Counted from the first letter of the stretch, positions 1-11,363 are shown. The stretch: 64,000 nucleotides of DNA from Hydrogenophaga sp. PAMC20947 (GCF_004795855.1 NZ_CP039252.1:992001-1056000), one strand, 5' to 3'. Numbers and translations: made by a program. The notes: generated by a model not told the origin, from the sequence alone.

Positions 1-1375
<1,375 letters not shown>

Positions 1376-1405
1376 CCGACCGCACCCAGCCCGTCTGAAA
1401 TCAGG

Positions 1406-1442
1406 CGCCACCGATCACTGAGGTCGGTGGCGTTTTGTTTTT
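1406..1442 (+). terminator. Rho-independent terminator of the PII gene
   Basis: A 9-bp perfect stem, CGCCACCGA (1406-1414) pairing with TCGGTGGCG (1424-1432), is followed directly by a T-rich run (TTTTGTTTTTGTT). It lies 31 bp after the PII stop codon. Confidence 0.9.
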
Positions 1443-1532
1443 GTTGGCGCTCAGCCGTGGGTGGGAGCGCATCCGCGTTTGTCAAGGCCTCGGGGGTGAA
1501 ACAAGCGAGCCCCACAGGTCGAGGGGATCACT

Positions 1533-2120
1533 TCAGACGGCGTCCAGCCGGTCTTCAGGGGCCAGTCCTGCCGCCTGGATCAAGGCTGGCAAGAGACGCG
1601 CAGCGTCGTCGTCCATTTGCATCAGATCCATCTGCCAGTCGCCCATGAATTGTTGCTCTACGCTGTTGTTCAGAAACCGCATCAGACCGTCGTAATAGCC
1701 GGCGATGTTGAGCAGGCCCACTGGCTTGTCGTGGTAACCGAGCTGGCGCCAGGTCCAGACCTCAAAGAATTCTTCAAAGGTGCCGATGCCGCCGGGCATG
1801 GCCAGGAAGGCGTCGGAGTGCTCTGCCATGAGGCGCTTGCGCTCGTGCATGGTGTCCACCACGATGAGCTCGGTGCAATTGTGGTTGGCCCATTCCTTCT
1901 CAACCAGGGCCTTGGGGATGATGCCGATCACGCGGCCTCCTGCATCGAGCGTGGCCTGGGCCACGGTGCCCATGAGGCCGTTGCATCCGCCGCCGTACAC
2001 GAGCTGACCGCCGTGCTCACCGATCCAGCGGCCCACCTGAGCGGCGGCCTGGGCAAATGCCGGGTCAATACCCGGTTTCGATCCGCAGTAAACGCAGAGT
2101 GAGAAATTTGTGTTGTCCAT
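1533..2120 (-). CDS. LOG family protein (nucleoside 5'-monophosphate phosphoribohydrolase)
   Basis: This is a 195-residue Rossmann-fold protein of the LOG/TIGR00730 family. The N-terminus MDNTNFSLCVYCGSKPG contains the CVYCGS signature. GGGCNGLMG sits near residue 45 and the catalytic/nucleotide site is at MHERKRLMAEHSDAFLAMPGGIGTFEEFFE (about 92-120), containing PGGxGTxxE and the conserved Arg. Plant LOG and characterised bacterial homologues cleave cytokinin riboside 5'-monophosphates or AMP to the free base and ribose 5-phosphate. Older annotations call the family lysine decarboxylase, which is wrong. It lies 12 bp upstream of nothing on its own strand but directly downstream of dgkA (same strand, 12-bp gap), so co-transcription with dgkA and the RDD gene is likely. 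The physiological substrate here is unknown. Confidence 0.9.
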   Translation of the reverse strand: MDNTNFSLCVYCGSKPGIDPAFAQAAAQVGRWIGEHGGQLVYGGGCNGLMGTVAQATLDAGGRVIGIIPKALVEKEWANHNCTELIVVDTMHERKRLMAEHSDAFLAMPGGIGTFEEFFEVWTWRQLGYHDKPVGLLNIAGYYDGLMRFLNNSVEQQFMGDWQMDLMQMDDDAARLLPALIQAAGLAPEDRLDAV

Positions 2121-2132
2121 TTTGTGGCTTCC

Positions 2133-2525
2133 TTACTGGGCCAAGTGAGTCCAAAGGGCTGCGATCCAGATACCTCCGCAGCCCAGCAGACTCAGCAGGA
2201 CGGCCGCGCTGCCCATGTCTTTGGCGCGTTTGGCGAGCGCATGCCATTCAGGCCCGATGCGGTCAATGGCCGATTCGATGCCGGTGTTCAGCAGCTCCAC
2301 AACCAACACCATCAGCACGCTGCCCGCCAGCAGTGCAGCTTCAACCCAGTTTCTTCCCAGCCAAAAGGCAGCGGGGAGCATCACCATCGCCGCCAGGGCC
2401 TCTTGACGGAACGCCGTTTCGCCCCAGCCGGCACGCAAGCCGGCCATGGAGTAGCCGAAGGCGTGGCCCATGCGGGACAAGCCCTTGCGCTGTTTTTGCG
2501 CGTCCGTGGCTTCGTGCTGGCTCAT
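2133..2525 (-). CDS. dgkA: Diacylglycerol kinase
   Basis: This 130-residue integral membrane protein of the prokaryotic DgkA family (PF01219) phosphorylates diacylglycerol to phosphatidic acid in the inner membrane, recycling diacylglycerol from envelope glycan synthesis. The signature is VVELLNTGIESAIDRIGPEWHALAKRAKDMGSAAVLLS: the catalytic Glu in VELLNTxIE and the conserved KD/AKDxGSAAV block are intact. Three hydrophobic helices can be seen. The start ATG overlaps the stop codon of the upstream RDD gene (ATGA), indicating translational coupling. The N-terminus is slightly longer than in E. coli DgkA (121 residues). Confidence 0.93.
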   Translation of the reverse strand: MSQHEATDAQKQRKGLSRMGHAFGYSMAGLRAGWGETAFRQEALAAMVMLPAAFWLGRNWVEAALLAGSVLMVLVVELLNTGIESAIDRIGPEWHALAKRAKDMGSAAVLLSLLGCGGIWIAALWTHLAQ

Positions 2526-3070
2526 GATTTGAACAAAGGTTTGCGCGGCTTGGCGGGGGGGCCCACATGGTGCACCAGTCGGGTGCCCGCCAGCGCATCG
2601 TGCGGAAACTGCCGCTGCACGTGAAACCGTGACAGCAGGGCCCAGATCGCAATCCAGCCCAGGCTGATCACCCCGATTTCAGCACCGCTGAGGCTGAAAG
2701 CGTAGCCCGCGGCCAGGGGCGGTAGAAACCACAGCCAGCTCAGCACGTAGCGCAACAGAGCCCGTGTTTGCGTGAGGGCTTTGCCTTGGCTGTCGACCAC
2801 GCGGATGTGCCAGGTTTTCATGGCCAAGGTCTGTCCCCTGGACCAGAACCAGGTGAAGTAAATACCAAACACCACGAACAGGAAGGCCTGCTGCCAGTGG
2901 CGGTTGTCCAGCGCATTCCGGGTCTGGGTCAACGTTGAAAACAGGTAGCCGGCGATGAAGACGACGCCGAACATCAACATGCCTTCGTACAGCCAGCAAG
3001 CCATGCGGCGGGTCAGGGGTGGTGCCAGGAGATTGGGCAAGGCGGTCGGGTGTGGGGATTCGGCGGTCAT
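2522..3070 (-). CDS. RDD family membrane protein
   Basis: This membrane protein of about 182 residues has the RDD domain (PF06271). The first helix contains RRMACWLYEGMLMFGVVFIAG, a second hydrophobic helix holds AFLFVVFGIYFTWFWSRGQTLAMKTWHIRVVD with the typical GQTxxMKxWxIRVV block, and a third helix is LRYVLSWLWFLPPLAAGYAF. RDD proteins are small polytopic proteins, some linked to Na+/H+ or metabolite transport, but the function here cannot be assigned. I placed the start at the ATG at 3070 (MTAESPHPT). An in-frame ATG at 3106 would add 12 residues, and neither has a clear ribosome binding site. It overlaps dgkA by 4 bp and is divergent from ilvB. Confidence 0.85.
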   Translation of the reverse strand: MTAESPHPTALPNLLAPPLTRRMACWLYEGMLMFGVVFIAGYLFSTLTQTRNALDNRHWQQAFLFVVFGIYFTWFWSRGQTLAMKTWHIRVVDSQGKALTQTRALLRYVLSWLWFLPPLAAGYAFSLSGAEIGVISLGWIAIWALLSRFHVQRQFPHDALAGTRLVHHVGPPAKPRKPLFKS

Positions 3071-3330
3071 GGGTGGGGCAAAAACAAGCTGGCTGGATTG
3101 TCGCATCGCAGCAATTTGGTTCGAAAAATGCCACTTTCATTGCGTATTCGACCGAGGGGGCATGTTGCAGTGCGATAATGCGCGTTGCAATTCAACAGGC
3201 AAACGGGTCTGGGTCCGGCGGGTTATGTGTCCGCTCATGGCTTCAGGTCTCAAGTTTCGACACCGCTTCACAAGAGTGGGTGAAGAGGCACCCAAGGTAT
3301 TTCGTCAGAGAAATTCTCGAAAGGTTCATC

Positions 3331-5103
3331 ATGGAAATCAACAAGGCCGAACTGGCCGCTGCTGCCGCATCCGGCGCAGCCCCTCAAGAACTCCGCGGAG
3401 CAGAAATCCTCATCAAGTCTTTGCAGGCTGAAGGGGTCAAGTACATCTGGGGTTACCCCGGTGGTGCTGTTCTGCACATCTACGACGCGTTCTACAAACA
3501 AGACACGATTCAGCATGTGCTGGTGCGCCATGAGCAGGCGGCTGTGCATGCTGCAGACGGCTATGCTCGCGCCACTGGCGATGTTGGTGTGGCCCTGGTC
3601 ACGTCTGGCCCGGGCGTCACCAACGCCATCACCGGCATTGCCACGGCCTACATGGACAGCATTCCCATGGTGATTGTCTGTGGGCAGGTGCCCACGGCCG
3701 CGATTGGTCTGGATGCTTTCCAGGAATGCGACACCGTCGGCATCACCCGCCCCATCGTCAAGCACAACTTCCTGGTGAAGGATGCGGCCGACATGGCCAT
3801 GGTGATGAAGAAGGCTTTCCACATCGCGCGCAGTGGCCGCCCCGGCCCTGTGGTGGTGGACATCCCGAAAGACGTCTCTTTCAACAAAGTGCCTTTCGCG
3901 GGTTACCCCGAGACGGTGCACATGCGTTCCTACAACCCGGTGCGCAAAGGCCATGGCGGCCAGATCCGCAAGGCCTTGCAGCTGTTGTTGACCGCCAAGC
4001 GTCCGTACATCTACACCGGCGGCGGTGTGTTGCTCGGCAACGCGGTGCAAGAGCTGCGAACGCTGGTGGATCTGTTGGGTTATCCGGTGACCAACACCCT
4101 CATGGGCCTGGGGGCCTACCCAGCCTCTGACAAGAAGTTTCTCGGCATGCTGGGCATGCACGGTACGGTCGAAGCCAACAACGCGATGCAGAACTGCGAC
4201 GTGTTGCTGGCGGTGGGTGCCCGGTTTGACGATCGCGTGATCGGCAACCCCAAGCACTTTGCTCAAAACGAACGCAAGATCATTCACATCGATATCGATC
4301 CGTCCAGCATCTCCAAGCGGGTCAAGGTTGACATTCCGATCGTGGGTGACGTCAAAGACGTATTGACCGAGCTGATCAACATGATCCGCGAGACCACGAC
4401 GCGCGTGGAACCCAAGGTGTTGGCCGACTGGTGGACCACCATTGAAGCTTGGCGCTCCACGGATTGCCTCAAGTACGACCATGGTGACGGCAGTGTGATC
4501 AAGCCGCAGTACGTGATCGAAACCCTGTGTGATATGACCAAGGATGTCGAGGCCTACATCACCTCCGACGTGGGTCAGCACCAGATGTGGGCGGCGCAGT
4601 ACTACAAGTTCAATGAACCCCGCCGCTGGATCAATTCCGGCGGTCTGGGCACCATGGGCGTGGGCATTCCTTATGCCATGGGCATCAAACTGGCCAAGCC
4701 CGAGAGCGAAGTGTTTTGCGTCACGGGTGAAGGCTCGGTGCAGATGTGCATTCAGGAGTTGTCCACCTGCCTGCAATACAACACGCCGATCAAGATCTGC
4801 GCGCTGAACAACCGCTACCTTGGCATGGTGCGCCAGTGGCAAGAAATCGACTACGAAGGCCGCTACAGCCACAGCTACATGGATGCGCTGCCGAACTTCG
4901 TGAAGCTGGCCGAGGCCTATGGTCACGTGGGTATGTTGATCGAGCGTCCCCAAGACGTTGAGCCTGCGCTGCGCGAAGCGCGCAAGCTCAAGGACCGCAC
5001 AGTGTTCATGGACTTCCGCACCGACCCCACCGAGAACGTGTTTCCCATGGTCAAAGCCGGCAGGGGCATCACCGAGATGCTGCTGGGGTCCGAAGACCTC
5101 TGA
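3331..5103 (+). CDS. ilvB: Acetolactate synthase large (catalytic) subunit, biosynthetic type
   Basis: This 590-residue ThDP-dependent enzyme condenses pyruvate with a second pyruvate or with 2-ketobutyrate, the first common step of valine/leucine/isoleucine synthesis. The order is an N-terminal ThDP Pyr domain (EGVKYIWGYPGGAVLHIYD, catalytic Glu in VRHEQAAVHAADGYAR), a central FAD-type domain (VGARFDDRVIGN, KIIHIDIDPSSI) and a C-terminal ThDP PP domain (TGEGSVQM at about 465-472, NNRYLGMVRQWQ). The GEG at 466-468 replaces the more usual GDG. The start at 3331 follows GAAAGGTTCATC and matches the family N-terminus, although the frame is open much further upstream. An extended -10-like TGCGATAAT at 3171-3179 could be the promoter. 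No leader peptide was found. Confidence 0.96.
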   Translation: MEINKAELAAAAASGAAPQELRGAEILIKSLQAEGVKYIWGYPGGAVLHIYDAFYKQDTIQHVLVRHEQAAVHAADGYARATGDVGVALVTSGPGVTNAITGIATAYMDSIPMVIVCGQVPTAAIGLDAFQECDTVGITRPIVKHNFLVKDAADMAMVMKKAFHIARSGRPGPVVVDIPKDVSFNKVPFAGYPETVHMRSYNPVRKGHGGQIRKALQLLLTAKRPYIYTGGGVLLGNAVQELRTLVDLLGYPVTNTLMGLGAYPASDKKFLGMLGMHGTVEANNAMQNCDVLLAVGARFDDRVIGNPKHFAQNERKIIHIDIDPSSISKRVKVDIPIVGDVKDVLTELINMIRETTTRVEPKVLADWWTTIEAWRSTDCLKYDHGDGSVIKPQYVIETLCDMTKDVEAYITSDVGQHQMWAAQYYKFNEPRRWINSGGLGTMGVGIPYAMGIKLAKPESEVFCVTGEGSVQMCIQELSTCLQYNTPIKICALNNRYLGMVRQWQEIDYEGRYSHSYMDALPNFVKLAEAYGHVGMLIERPQDVEPALREARKLKDRTVFMDFRTDPTENVFPMVKAGRGITEMLLGSEDL

Positions 5104-5231
5104 TCGGCGCTTCATCACAATCCTGCCCGCGGCGCTGACGCACCGCGGGCCTCCCTTAGACGAATCTATTTGCAGCCAAGCCTGCGCATTACCGTGCGCC
5201 GGGGAGGGCTCAGAAAAGAGGAATCCTCATC

Positions 5232-5723
5232 ATGAAACACATCATTGCTGTCTTGCTCGAAAACGAAGCGGGCGCCCTCTCCAGGGTTGTGGGCCTGTTT
5301 TCGGCCCGTGGTTACAACATCGAGTCGCTCACTGTGGCGCCCACCGAAGATCCATCGCTCTCGCGCATGACGATCCACACGGCGGGTTCCGAGGAGACCA
5401 TTGAGCAGATCACCAAACACCTGAACCGCCTGATCGAAGTGGTCAAAGTGGTTGACCTGACCGAAGGGGCTTACACCGAGCGCGAGCTCATGTTGGTCAA
5501 GGTGCGCGCTGTGGGCAAAGAGCGCGAAGAAATGAAGCGCATGGCCGACATCTTTCGCGGCCGTGTGATCGATGTGACCGACAAGAGCTACACCATCGAA
5601 CTCACAGGCGACCAAGGCAAGAACGACGCCTTCCTGGAAGCGATCGACCGCGCTGCGATTCTGGAAACGGTACGCACCGGTTCCTGTGGCATCGGCCGAG
5701 GTGAGAGAATCCTTCGCGTCTGA
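5232..5723 (+). CDS. ilvH: Acetolactate synthase small (regulatory) subunit
   Basis: This is a 163-residue regulatory subunit, the usual IlvH length. The N-terminal ACT domain begins MKHIIAVLLENEAGALSRVVG and continues FSARGYNIESLTVAPTEDPSLSRMTI, which in the family binds valine for feedback inhibition. The C-terminal domain (MKRMADIFRGRVIDVTDKSYTIELTG) contacts the catalytic subunit. A good ribosome binding site (AGAGGAAT) precedes the ATG. It lies 128 bp after ilvB. That gap contains a small GC-rich hairpin (CCCGCGG at 5126-5132 with CCGCGGG at 5143-5149) without a T-run, so it is more likely an RNA-stability element than a terminator. Confidence 0.96.
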   Translation: MKHIIAVLLENEAGALSRVVGLFSARGYNIESLTVAPTEDPSLSRMTIHTAGSEETIEQITKHLNRLIEVVKVVDLTEGAYTERELMLVKVRAVGKEREEMKRMADIFRGRVIDVTDKSYTIELTGDQGKNDAFLEAIDRAAILETVRTGSCGIGRGERILRV

Positions 5724-5746
5724 TTTTTCAAGGCTCAGCCCTTTTA

Positions 5747-5828
5747 CCCGTTCGGGCTGGGTCTGTCGAAGTCCGGTCGCTCACGCAGCCGGCACCTGAA
5801 GTCCTTCGACAGGCTCAGGGTGAACGGG
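5747..5828. repeat. Long imperfect inverted repeat between ilvH and ilvC
   Basis: Two 25-nt arms, 5747-5771 and 5804-5828, are reverse complements at 20 of 25 positions. The core of the right arm is CTTCGACAGGCTCAGG. This core is a dispersed intergenic palindrome that I recognise from Comamonadaceae and related genomes. Here it sits inside an operon, 24 nt after ilvH and ending 35 nt before ilvC, and it would form a large hairpin in the transcript. No other copy was found in the window. Confidence 0.75.
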
Positions 5829-5832
5829 ATGA

Positions 5833-6879
<1,047 letters not shown>

Positions 6880-6931
6880 TCTGGCTGTCTGTGCGGCTCG
6901 CATGAGCGGGCCGGTCGCAGCTTCCCGACCC

Positions 6932-6955
6932 AAAGGCCACTTCGGTGGCCTTTGT
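6932..6955 (+). terminator. Terminator after ilvC
   Basis: A perfect 9-bp stem AAAGGCCAC / GTGGCCTTT with a TTCG tetraloop (6941-6944) lies 52 bp after the ilvC stop. The T-run is short (TTTG), so termination may be partial and allow read-through into pssA. Confidence 0.75.
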
Positions 6956-7065
6956 CATTGGTGCTGAGCTGATGCGCAGTAGCTGATCCGTGGCTTACAC
7001 TGGTACCCATCAGCGCCCCGCGATCCCTGGGACCCCGTGGGCTTGTTTACACACGAGAACTCTTG

Positions 7066-7872
7066 ATGCAAGACGACGATACTTTGAATGCTTCGGCCCC
7101 TGAGGGACGAAAGCGGACCAAGGGCATCTACATGGTGCCCAACATGATCACCCTGGCGGCGTTGTTTGGTGGCTTTTATGCCATCGTGATGGCCATGAAT
7201 GGCCGCTTCGAGATGTCCACTGTGGCGATTTTTGTGGCCATGGTGCTGGACAGCCTGGATGGCCGCGTGGCCCGCATGACCAACACGCAAAGTGCGTTCG
7301 GCGAGCAGATGGATTCACTCTCGGACATGGTTTCGTTTGGTGCCGCACCCGCGCTGGTGGCGTACATCTGGACCCTCAATTCGCTGGGACGTTGGGGTTG
7401 GATTGCTGCCTTTGTGTATTGCGCCTGTGCCGCCTTGAGATTGGCCCGTTTCAATGTCAACACAGGCGTGGTGGACAAACGCTATTTCCAGGGGTTGCCT
7501 TCGCCTGCCGCAGCAGCCATCGTGGCAGGCTTTATCTGGTTGGCCACTGACGCTCGCCTGGATCCACACGCCATGCGCTGGTTCCTGTTTGGTATCACCC
7601 TGTTCGCAGGCTTGACGATGGTGACCAATGTCCCGTTTTACAGTTTCAAAGACCTGAGCCTCAAACGCAGCGTGCCTTTTGCCGCCATCGTGTTGGTGGC
7701 CTTGGGCATTGCTGTGATCAATATTGACCCACCCACGGTGCTGTTTTCCTTGTTTGTGCTGTACGGCCTTTCAGGCTATGCCATCCTGATCTGGCGCAAG
7801 GCCAAAGGCCGTCCATCGAGTTTGATCAGCACATCCACCGATGAGCCCGAAGAGCGCGGCATGCACGAATAG
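7066..7872 (+). CDS. pssA: CDP-diacylglycerol--serine O-phosphatidyltransferase
   Basis: This 268-residue inner-membrane enzyme makes phosphatidylserine from CDP-diacylglycerol and L-serine. The CDP-alcohol phosphatidyltransferase signature DG-x2-AR-x8-G-x3-D-x3-D is complete: DGRVARMTNTQSAFGEQMD then SLSD. It is followed by about six hydrophobic helices. The ATG at 7066 is preceded directly by an in-frame TTG at 7063; the ATG is preferred. In many Burkholderiales the order is ilvC-psd-pssA-leuA. Here psd is absent from the cluster, but pssA keeps its place between the ilv genes and leuA. Confidence 0.93.
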   Translation: MQDDDTLNASAPEGRKRTKGIYMVPNMITLAALFGGFYAIVMAMNGRFEMSTVAIFVAMVLDSLDGRVARMTNTQSAFGEQMDSLSDMVSFGAAPALVAYIWTLNSLGRWGWIAAFVYCACAALRLARFNVNTGVVDKRYFQGLPSPAAAAIVAGFIWLATDARLDPHAMRWFLFGITLFAGLTMVTNVPFYSFKDLSLKRSVPFAAIVLVALGIAVINIDPPTVLFSLFVLYGLSGYAILIWRKAKGRPSSLISTSTDEPEERGMHE

Positions 7873-7940
7873 GCCGTTGCCATGGACGCGATTGTCAAGC
7901 GCTATCGAGCTGGATGACGTGGTGTGATACATTGCTTCTC

Positions 7941-7997
7941 ATGAAACAAGTTTCGTTCTCGCTACTAATGGGTGTCCACCACGGGCATGCTTGGTAA
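7941..7997 (+). CDS. Putative leu leader peptide (18 residues)
   Basis: An 18-codon ORF encodes MKQVSFSLLMGVHHGHAW and ends TGG TAA. Codons 8 and 9 are CTA CTA (7962-7967), which are rare leucine codons in this GC-rich genome. The stop codon lies 19 nt before the left arm of a strong terminator that precedes leuA, the arrangement of a leucine attenuator such as enterobacterial leuL. There is no clear ribosome binding site. A -10-like TGTGATACAT at 7923-7932 would start transcription within a few bases of the ATG, so leaderless translation is possible. Assignment as a leader rests on position, rare codons and RNA structure and not on homology. Confidence 0.7.
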   Translation: MKQVSFSLLMGVHHGHAW

Positions 7998-8055
7998 CGC
8001 GCGAGCGATCTCTCCAAACGGCCCGTTTGCACCTGCAGCGGGCCGTTTTTGTTTT
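7981..8055 (+). promoter_or_regulatory. Putative leucine attenuator: antiterminator and terminator before leuA
   Basis: The terminator stem is AAACGGCCCG (8016-8025) pairing perfectly with CGGGCCGTTT (8039-8048), followed by TTTGTTTTG. The segment ACGGGC (7981-7986), inside the last codons of the leader ORF, is complementary to GCCCGT (8021-8026), which overlaps the left terminator arm, so the two pairings exclude each other. A ribosome stalled at the CTA CTA codons (7962-7967) would leave 7981-7986 free and favour antitermination. A ribosome reaching the stop at 7995 would cover it and favour termination. This is a mechanism read from the sequence and not an established one for this locus. 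Confidence 0.65.
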
Positions 8056-8089
8056 GGGCTGTGGGTTTGAGTAACATTGAAAGAGCACC

Positions 8090-9778
8090 ATGTTGAAGCA
8101 ACCAGCCAGCAAGTACCCCGCCTTTCAGGTGATCGGTCTGAAGGACCGTACCTGGCCTGATGCTGTGATCACACAGGCGCCTTGCTGGCTGAGCACCGAT
8201 CTGCGAGACGGCAACCAGGCATTGATCGAGCCCATGACCGTCGAGCGCAAGCTGCGCATGTTCGAGCTGCTGGTTCGGATTGGATTCAAGGAAATCGAGG
8301 TCGGTTTTCCTTCGGCCTCACAAACAGAATTCGACTTTGTGCGGCGCTTGATTGAGGAGAATCTCATTCCGGGCGATGTCACCATTCAGGTACTGACGCC
8401 GGCGCGGGAGCCCTTGATTCGGCGCACGTTCGAGGCGTTGGAGGGTGCCCCACGGGCCATTGTCCATCTCTACAACGCGGTTGCGCCGGTGATGCGGCAG
8501 GTGGTGTTGGGCATGGACGAAGATGGCATCGTCGAACTGGCGACACTCCATGCCCGCCTGGTCAGTGAGCTGGCGGCGCAGCGCCCCGATGTGCATTGGA
8601 CTTTTCAGTACTCGCCTGAGATGTTTTCGAGCACCGAGCTCGCCTTCTCCAAACGGGTTGTTGATGCTGTGACCGAAGTTTGGCAGCCCACGGCCGAGCT
8701 CAAATGCATCATCAACCTCCCTTCGACCGTCGAGCACAGCACACCCAATATCTTTGCGGACATGATCGAGTGGATGCATCGACACCTCGCGCGGCGCGAT
8801 GCCATCGTGTTGTCGGTTCATCCGCACAATGATCGCGGCACGGGTACGGCTGCCGGCGAGTTTGCATTGATGGCCGGCGCGGACCGCATTGAGGGCTGCC
8901 TTTTCGGCAATGGTGAACGCACGGGCAACCTTGATCTGGTCAATGTTGCACTCAACCTCTACACCCAGGGCGTATCGCCGGGACTGGATTTCTCCGACAT
9001 TGACGAGATTCGCAGAACGGTTGAACACTGCAACCAGTTGCCAGTGCATCCGCGTCACCCCTATGTGGGCGATCTGGTCTACACCTCATTCTCCGGCTCA
9101 CACCAGGATGCGATCCGCAAAGCGTTTGCCGCGCGTCAAGGCAATGAACCATGGAACATCCCCTATTTGCCCTTGGATCCCAAGGACCTGGGGCGCAGCT
9201 ACGAAGCGGTGATTCGCGTCAACAGCCAGTCTGGCAAGGGTGGTATTGCCTACCTGCTCGAAAGCGAATACGGACTTGAATTGCCACGCCGCTTGCAAAT
9301 TGAATTCAGCCAAGTGGTCCAGGCAGCCATGGATGTCAGTGGCAAGGAGTTCGAGGCCAGCGATCTCTGGGGTCTTTTCGGTCGTGAATATGGCTTGACT
9401 CAAGCGCTTGCGCCATTGCAGCCTGTCTTGGAAGATGTCGGGGGGCAGCGCGTGCGCGTTGCAGCCCAGGTGCCTGTAGCCGGCACCACTGTGGCCGTCG
9501 ATGCACAAGGGGCTGGCCCCATTGATGCCTTTGTCAACGGGCTCAATGCGGCGCTGGATCGCCAGATTCGCGTGCTGGATTATCACGAGCATGCGATGGG
9601 CTCCGGAGCGCAGGCACGTGCGGTGGCCTACGTCGAGATGCGGGTCGACGAGGCGCGTACCGTTTTTGGCGTAGGCATCGATTCGAGTATCGTTTCAGCA
9701 TCTTTCAAGGCCATTCTTTCTGGGGTGGACCGGGTGAGCCGGCTGCACGCCAAGAATCCTGAAGCCCAGATTTTCTGA
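8090..9778 (+). CDS. leuA: 2-isopropylmalate synthase, long (type 2) form
   Basis: This 562-residue enzyme condenses acetyl-CoA with 2-ketoisovalerate, the committed step of leucine synthesis. The TIM-barrel has the metal/catalytic motif [15 protein letters not shown] near residue 40 and [42 protein letters not shown] near 245-285. The C-terminal LeuA allosteric (leucine-binding) domain covers about 440-560. Length and motifs match the roughly 560-residue LeuA of pseudomonads and actinobacteria and not the roughly 515-residue enterobacterial form. It lies directly behind the putative attenuator and 43 bp before a second leuA of the short type, so both are probably in one transcript. Confidence 0.93.
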   Translation: MLKQPASKYPAFQVIGLKDRTWPDAVITQAPCWLSTDLRDGNQALIEPMTVERKLRMFELLVRIGFKEIEVGFPSASQTEFDFVRRLIEENLIPGDVTIQVLTPAREPLIRRTFEALEGAPRAIVHLYNAVAPVMRQVVLGMDEDGIVELATLHARLVSELAAQRPDVHWTFQYSPEMFSSTELAFSKRVVDAVTEVWQPTAELKCIINLPSTVEHSTPNIFADMIEWMHRHLARRDAIVLSVHPHNDRGTGTAAGEFALMAGADRIEGCLFGNGERTGNLDLVNVALNLYTQGVSPGLDFSDIDEIRRTVEHCNQLPVHPRHPYVGDLVYTSFSGSHQDAIRKAFAARQGNEPWNIPYLPLDPKDLGRSYEAVIRVNSQSGKGGIAYLLESEYGLELPRRLQIEFSQVVQAAMDVSGKEFEASDLWGLFGREYGLTQALAPLQPVLEDVGGQRVRVAAQVPVAGTTVAVDAQGAGPIDAFVNGLNAALDRQIRVLDYHEHAMGSGAQARAVAYVEMRVDEARTVFGVGIDSSIVSASFKAILSGVDRVSRLHAKNPEAQIF

Positions 9779-9821
9779 TATCAACCCGATCAACGACAAC
9801 AACCATCAACGGAGTTTTCCT

Positions 9822-11363
9822 ATGAGCGACAAACTGATTATTTTTGACACCACCTTGCGCGATGGCGAACAATCGCCCGGAGCGTCCATGACCAGGGACG
9901 AGAAGCTGCGCATTGCACGCCAATTGGAGCGCCTGAAGGTCGACGTGATCGAGGCTGGTTTTCCCGCCAGCTCCAATGGCGATTTTGAATGTGTGCAGGC
10001 CATTGCCAACACGATCAAAGACTCGACGGTGTGCGGGCTGGCGCGTGCGAACGACCGCGATATCTCTCGAGCAGCGGAAGCCCTCAAGGGTGCCCATCGC
10101 GGACGCATCCATACCTTCATCGCCACCAGCCAGTTGCACATGGAGAAGAAGCTGCGCATGACGCCTGATCAGGTGTTTGAGCAGGCCAAGCAATCGGTGC
10201 GCTTTGCGCGCAACCTGGTCGATGACATCGAGTTCAGCCCCGAAGATGGCTACCGCAGCGATATGGATTTTTTGTGTCGTGTGCTTGAGGCGGTGATCAA
10301 GGAGGGTGCTACCACCGTGAACATTCCTGACACGGTGGGTTATGCGATCCCTGAGCTGTACGGCGATTTCATTCGCACGTTGCGCGAACGCGTCCCCAAT
10401 TCCGACAAGGCGATCTGGTCGGTGCATTGCCACAATGATCTGGGCATGGCGGTCGCCAATTCGCTGGCGGGTGTGAAAATTGGCGGCGCACGCCAGGTAG
10501 AGTGCACGATCAACGGTCTGGGTGAGCGTGCGGGAAACTGCTCGCTGGAGGAGATCGTGATGGCGGTGCGTACCCGGCGCGACTACTTTCAGCTCGACGT
10601 GGGGGTGGACGCGACGCAGATCGTGCCTGCGAGCCGCATGGTCAGTCAGACCACCGGATTCGTGGTTCAGCCCAACAAGGCCGTGGTCGGGGCGAACGCG
10701 TTTGCACATGCGAGCGGTATCCACCAGGACGGCGTGCTCAAGGCGCGCGACACCTACGAGATCATGCGCGCTGAAGACGTGGGCTGGAGCGCCAACAGGA
10801 TCGTGTTGGGCAAGCTCAGTGGCCGCAATGCATTCAAGCAACGGCTCCAGGATCTCGGCATTGAAATGGCGTCCGAGAGTGAGATCAACACGGCATTCGC
10901 GGCTTTCAAGGAGCTGGCCGACCGCAAAAGTGAGATCTTTGACGAAGACATCCTTGCGCTGTGCAGCGACGAAAGTGTCACGGCAGAGAAAGAGAAGTAC
11001 GGCCTGGTCTCGTTGGCCCAACACAGCGAGACCGGTGAACGCCCACAGGCCGAGGTGGTGTTCACCATCAACGGCAAGGAGTTCCAAGGCTCATCCGATG
11101 GCAACGGCCCTGTGGATGCTTCGCTCAAAGCCATTGAGATCCACGTCAAGAGCGGGGCGGAGTTGTTGCTGTATTCGGTCAACGCGATCACCAGCGGATC
11201 GACAGAGAGCCAGGGCGAAGTCACCGTGCGTTTGCAGCACGGCGGGCGGGTTGTCAATGGTGTAGGTGCCGATCCCGATATCGTTGTAGCCTCGGCCAAG
11301 GCGTACCTGAGTGCGCTCAACAAACTGCAAAGCAAAGCGGATCGCGTCGCAGCACAGGGTTAA
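9822..11363 (+). CDS. leuA: 2-isopropylmalate synthase, short (type 1) form
   Basis: This 513-residue second synthase has the canonical bacterial LeuA layout: [16 protein letters not shown] at residue 7, [39 protein letters not shown] near 200-240, [14 protein letters not shown] near 300, and a C-terminal allosteric domain from about 385 to the end ([39 protein letters not shown]). It is preceded by AACGGAGTTTTCCT. The only obvious difference in context is that it follows another leuA. Citramalate synthase is an alternative for one of the pair, but both keep the LeuA-type motifs. Which one carries the main flux cannot be read from sequence. Confidence 0.93.
   Translation: MSDKLIIFDTTLRDGEQSPGASMTRDEKLRIARQLERLKVDVIEAGFPASSNGDFECVQAIANTIKDSTVCGLARANDRDISRAAEALKGAHRGRIHTFIATSQLHMEKKLRMTPDQVFEQAKQSVRFARNLVDDIEFSPEDGYRSDMDFLCRVLEAVIKEGATTVNIPDTVGYAIPELYGDFIRTLRERVPNSDKAIWSVHCHNDLGMAVANSLAGVKIGGARQVECTINGLGERAGNCSLEEIVMAVRTRRDYFQLDVGVDATQIVPASRMVSQTTGFVVQPNKAVVGANAFAHASGIHQDGVLKARDTYEIMRAEDVGWSANRIVLGKLSGRNAFKQRLQDLGIEMASESEINTAFAAFKELADRKSEIFDEDILALCSDESVTAEKEKYGLVSLAQHSETGERPQAEVVFTINGKEFQGSSDGNGPVDASLKAIEIHVKSGAELLLYSVNAITSGSTESQGEVTVRLQHGGRVVNGVGADPDIVVASAKAYLSALNKLQSKADRVAAQG

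Noticed and set aside
3171..3330. Attenuator with leader peptide before ilvB
   Set aside because: The region has no short ORF rich in Ile, Leu or Val codons and no terminator-like hairpin with a T-run.
4723..4746. GEG instead of GDG in the ThDP motif of acetolactate synthase as a possible inactivating change
   Set aside because: As far as I recall, betaproteobacterial acetolactate synthases commonly have GEGS at this position; all other catalytic motifs are intact.
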